Below are positions 6,938 to 8,759 of a stretch of DNA of 8,759 bases, in pieces (position 1 is the stretch's first letter; every line of letters starts with the position of its first letter). Under the pieces are notes generated by a model. That model saw only the letters and a program-made list of their open reading frames with translations. It made no database searches and was not told the DNA's origin. A program made the position numbers and the translations under genes. This DNA is from a bacterium (GTDB lineage Bacteria; Armatimonadota; Zipacnadia; Zipacnadales; Zipacnadaceae), in the NCBI GenBank assembly GCA_030607655.1, contig JAUWJN010000082.1, positions 1 through 8,759 on the forward strand. Reading direction: 5' to 3'.

Positions 6938-7324
6938 CTAATGGGGGAAGAACATATACATTCTCTGCCCGACAATGGTGCCATACAGGCCCCACAGGCC
7001 TGCAGTGACGAAGTCACCCAGAATGAGACCAATGAACAGGGGCACTAGACGGTGGTAAACTTTGATGCCGCCGTATCTTAACGCCAAACTCTTGAGCACC
7101 CAGGTAATAGGGCCCCCGGGACCACCCATCTGCAGTGAGGTCTGCCTCCAGCCCAACGCCTGGACAATTAGGTAGCTGTAAGTGCCAAAGTAGAATCCGG
7201 GGACGATTAGTAAGGCGCCGATAAGTACTGCTCGCCAGCCGGGGGGATGCTTTTTTGTGGAACGCACGGTGTCCACAGGTAGCGTATTCTTTCTGATGGC
7301 AATGCTTTCCTGCCCCCCCTGCAA
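6938..7324 (-). pseudogene. C-terminal fragment of a DUF6785-like multi-pass membrane protein
   Basis: This 128-codon frame has hydrophobic segments at about 32-58 and 92-116 and the block ALRYGGIKVYHRLVPLFIGLILGDFV (split at residues 82-107). That block is characteristic of the extreme C-terminus of DUF6785/DUF6784 membrane proteins, which normally have many helices and several hundred residues. An in-frame TGA (7327-7325) stands immediately before the first possible start, a TTG with no Shine-Dalgarno. The sequence further upstream, up to the divergent gene at 7474, shows no membrane helices in any frame of this strand. A run of seven G on the coding strand (7319-7313) near the 5' end is a possible slippage point. 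I infer a 5'-deleted remnant, although a short two-helix protein cannot be excluded. Its end lies 28 nt from the ileS -35 box. The function of the family is unknown to me. Confidence 0.62.
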
Positions 7325-7457
7325 TCACACTTGTGCCAACCACTGAACCAGCGAGGAAGGAATCGGTGGGCCGACTAAAGAATAGCAACACCCAAGACAG
7401 CCCGGTGCAAAAGGATTTGCCTTGCTCATTCTCCGCCACCTGATGCTATAAGCATGG

Positions 7458-7463
7458 AAAGGA
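7458..7463 (+). promoter_or_regulatory. Shine-Dalgarno site supporting the GTG start of the UroD-like gene
   Basis: AAAGGA ends 10 nt before GTG 7474. The nearby ATG at 7454 is out of frame, so GTG is the likely initiator. The family's usual N-terminal block (TPRERFLEAV) begins directly at this codon. Confidence 0.6.
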
Positions 7464-7473
7464 ATAAATAGAA

Positions 7474-8604
7474 GTGACGCCGCGCGAAAGATTCCTGGAA
7501 GCAGTGTTATTTGGCCAGCCGGATAAGGTACCCTTTAACCCCGGCCACGGTCGCGAGTCTACCTTGGAGGTGTGGCATCAGCAGGGCCTGCCCGAGGGCG
7601 CTAACCAGTATGAGTATTTGCTGGAAGTCCTGGGCATTGAGCCGGATCCCCCATCGGAACCTGCAGTCGGGCTGGGCGTATCCTTCCGGATGATTCCCGA
7701 GTTTGAGGAAAAGGTACTGGAACATAAGGACGGCCACTATATAGTCCAGGACTGGATGGGCGCCATCACCGAGATTTCCGATAAGTATGATTATACCTAC
7801 ATCCGCAGCGCGAAGGATTTCGTAACGCGCAAGTGGCACAAATTCCCCGTGGAAACCCGCGCGGACTGGGAAGAAATGAAGAAGCGCTTCGACCCCCATC
7901 ACCCCGAGCGCCATCCGGAGGACCTCGTCCAACGCTGCACAGCACTGCAGGAGCGGAACTTTGTGCTAGCCATCAGCATTAATGGTCCCTTCTGGCAATT
8001 GCGGGAATGGCTGGGGTTTGAGAATCTATGTATGATGATGCTTGATGACCCGGACTTTATTGAGGATATGGCTGATTTCTGGACTGAGTTTATCTCCCAG
8101 ACTATGGCGCCCATCCTGGATAATGTGGTAGTTGACTATGTGATGATCTCGGAGGATATGGGCTTCAAGGAGCATAGTATGATCTCGCCGGCTATGGTGC
8201 GTCGCTTCCTCGTGCCCGCCTATGAGCGATGGGGTGCGGAAATCAAACAAAGTGGCTGTCCCATCTATGCCATGGACTCCGATGGCCACGTGGGCGAGTT
8301 ACTGCCTATTTGGATCGAGTGCGATATGAACTACTCATTCCCCACTGAGGTGGCCGCGGGCAACGATATTGTGGAATACCGGCGGCTGTACGGCAAGAAA
8401 ATGGCTTACCTGGGGGGCATTGATAAGCGGGCCATCGCCAAAGGCGGGTTGGTAATGGAGAAGGAGGTACTGCGGGTAGTGCCGCCGCTGCTGGAGGATG
8501 GCGGTTTTCTCCCCGGCTGCGACCACGGCGTGCCGGCGGACGTCTCCTGGCCTGATTTCGTGGCCTATTCCCGCTTACTCGCGCACTTACTAGGATGGCT
8601 GTAG
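7474..8604 (+). CDS. Uroporphyrinogen decarboxylase (UroD)-superfamily protein
   Basis: This complete 376-aa protein has the UroD-superfamily TIM-barrel pattern. It opens with TPRERFLEAVLFGQPDKVPF (2-21), the standard start of this group. ISEDMGFKEHSMISPAMVR (225-243), MDSDGHVGELLPIWIECDMN (267-286), PTEVAAGNDIVEYRRLYG (290-307) and YLGGIDKRAIAKG (312-324) follow, and then GGFLPGCDHGVPADVSW (343-359). These blocks match the UroD-like paralogues common in environmental bacteria, several of which are corrinoid or methylamine-type methyltransferases. The His-X-Cys zinc motif of MtaA/MtbA is not apparent: the position after the barrel strand reads YAMDSDG. The true haem HemE is therefore unlikely, and the substrate is unknown. 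No haem-pathway gene is nearby. The gene is divergent from the membrane-protein remnant, whose family often occurs in the same genomes. It starts with GTG. No convincing promoter is seen; TATAAG at 7447-7452 has only a poor -35 partner. Confidence 0.88.
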   Translation: MTPRERFLEAVLFGQPDKVPFNPGHGRESTLEVWHQQGLPEGANQYEYLLEVLGIEPDPPSEPAVGLGVSFRMIPEFEEKVLEHKDGHYIVQDWMGAITEISDKYDYTYIRSAKDFVTRKWHKFPVETRADWEEMKKRFDPHHPERHPEDLVQRCTALQERNFVLAISINGPFWQLREWLGFENLCMMMLDDPDFIEDMADFWTEFISQTMAPILDNVVVDYVMISEDMGFKEHSMISPAMVRRFLVPAYERWGAEIKQSGCPIYAMDSDGHVGELLPIWIECDMNYSFPTEVAAGNDIVEYRRLYGKKMAYLGGIDKRAIAKGGLVMEKEVLRVVPPLLEDGGFLPGCDHGVPADVSWPDFVAYSRLLAHLLGWL

Positions 8605-8616
8605 ACTAGCGTGATT

Positions 8617-8650
8617 GGGTGGGGGGTAACGACAGCCTCACCCCCGACCC
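8617..8650 (+). terminator. Imperfect hairpin after the UroD-like gene
   Basis: GGGTGGGGG (8617-8625) can pair with CCCCC-G-ACCC (8641-8650) with one bulged G, making nine pairs around a 15-nt loop, 12 nt after the stop codon. There is no U tract, so intrinsic termination is doubtful; the location alone suggests a terminator or a 3'-end stabilising structure. Confidence 0.35.
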
Positions 8651-8679
8651 CGCGCCGTCGCCATAGCGGCGTTGGCGCG
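8651..8679. other. GC-rich hairpin
   Basis: CGCGCC (8651-8656) pairs with GGCGCG (8674-8679). CGCC (8659-8662) pairs with GGCG (8668-8671), leaving a 2x2 internal loop and a 5-nt apical loop. It is stable on either strand but lacks a T tract. It could form part of a 3' end structure or a dispersed intergenic repeat. Confidence 0.45.
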
Positions 8680-8759
8680 TCGGCGACTCGCCCTGCCGGA
8701 GACGGGCGCGGTGCCAGGCGTAGGCGAAGCAGTTGGACAGGCGTACACTAAGCCGGGGG

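Larger units (their letters stand above)
8605..8759. other. Non-coding GC-rich tail with hairpins
   Basis: No gene can be supported here on either strand; the short open frames have no ribosome site or recognisable product. The stretch is richer in GC than the genes and holds two clear inverted repeats (listed separately) and a weaker one at 8689-8708 (CGCCC/GGGCG, 10-nt loop). Confidence 0.6.

Noticed and set aside
7014..7439. 141-codon minus-strand frame overlapping the DUF6785-like fragment
   Set aside because: It has no membrane pattern or family match; the overlapping frame carries the conserved RYGG...GLILGDF block. It might supply an upstream part by a shift at the G7 run, but its 43 upstream residues do not resemble the family.
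7422..7452. Promoter for the UroD-like gene (TTGCTC, 19 nt, TATAAG)
   Set aside because: The -35 box is poor, the spacer is long, and the expected start site would fall on the Shine-Dalgarno sequence.
1..8759. CRISPR array, tRNA or rRNA gene, insertion sequence, toxin-antitoxin or defence genes
   Set aside because: No spaced direct repeats, cloverleaf or rRNA-like stretches, transposase motifs or terminal inverted repeats were found; the only tandem repeat is the 9-bp one at 4032-4067.

Overview
The window looks like chromosomal DNA of a bacterium, with GC in the mid-50s percent as judged by eye. A tightly packed leftward operon of housekeeping genes occupies most of it. On its right flank are a fragment of a membrane-protein gene and a rightward uroporphyrinogen-decarboxylase-like gene. 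The IleRS is of the bacterial type with a C-terminal Cys4 zinc site. Three things together recall Armatimonadota, Planctomycetota and related uncultured, carbohydrate-degrading lineages: a GH95/DUF5703-like glycosidase, a DUF6785-like tail and a UroD-like paralogue. This placement is inference only, since no rRNA or other marker gene is present.

Leftward operon, in transcription order from right to left. A near-consensus sigma-70 promoter (6882-6910) lies just before ileS (6848-4071). A 138-nt spacer follows, holding a 9-bp tandem repeat and an 11-bp inverted repeat. Then come a TraR/DksA-type C4 zinc-finger gene (3932-3555), lspA (3558-3004, overlapping the previous stop as ATGA), lgt (2936-1956, GTG start) and a long glycosidase-like gene (from 1927, running off the left edge). 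Spacings of -4, 67 and 28 nt and good Shine-Dalgarno sites support one transcription unit. LspA and Lgt are the two membrane enzymes of lipoprotein maturation: Lgt attaches diacylglycerol to the lipobox cysteine, and LspA then cleaves the signal peptide. The glycosidase-like protein has no signal peptide, so its place in this operon is not explained by lipoprotein export.

Right flank. Positions 7324-6938 encode the C-terminal part of a DUF6785-like multi-pass membrane protein, preceded immediately by an in-frame stop, so it is probably a decayed remnant. Rightward from 7474 to 8604 is an intact UroD-superfamily gene with a GTG start. It looks more like the paralogues found in catabolic or methyl-transfer settings than the haem enzyme. 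The last 155 bases (8605-8759) show no convincing gene but contain GC-rich hairpins.

I found no clear evidence of a novel multi-gene system such as defence islands, CRISPR arrays, transposons or RNA genes. The points most worth checking are the altered active-site signatures in IleS, the glycosidase gene inside the lipoprotein operon with its own altered motif, and the alternative-pairing repeat between ileS and the zinc-finger gene.
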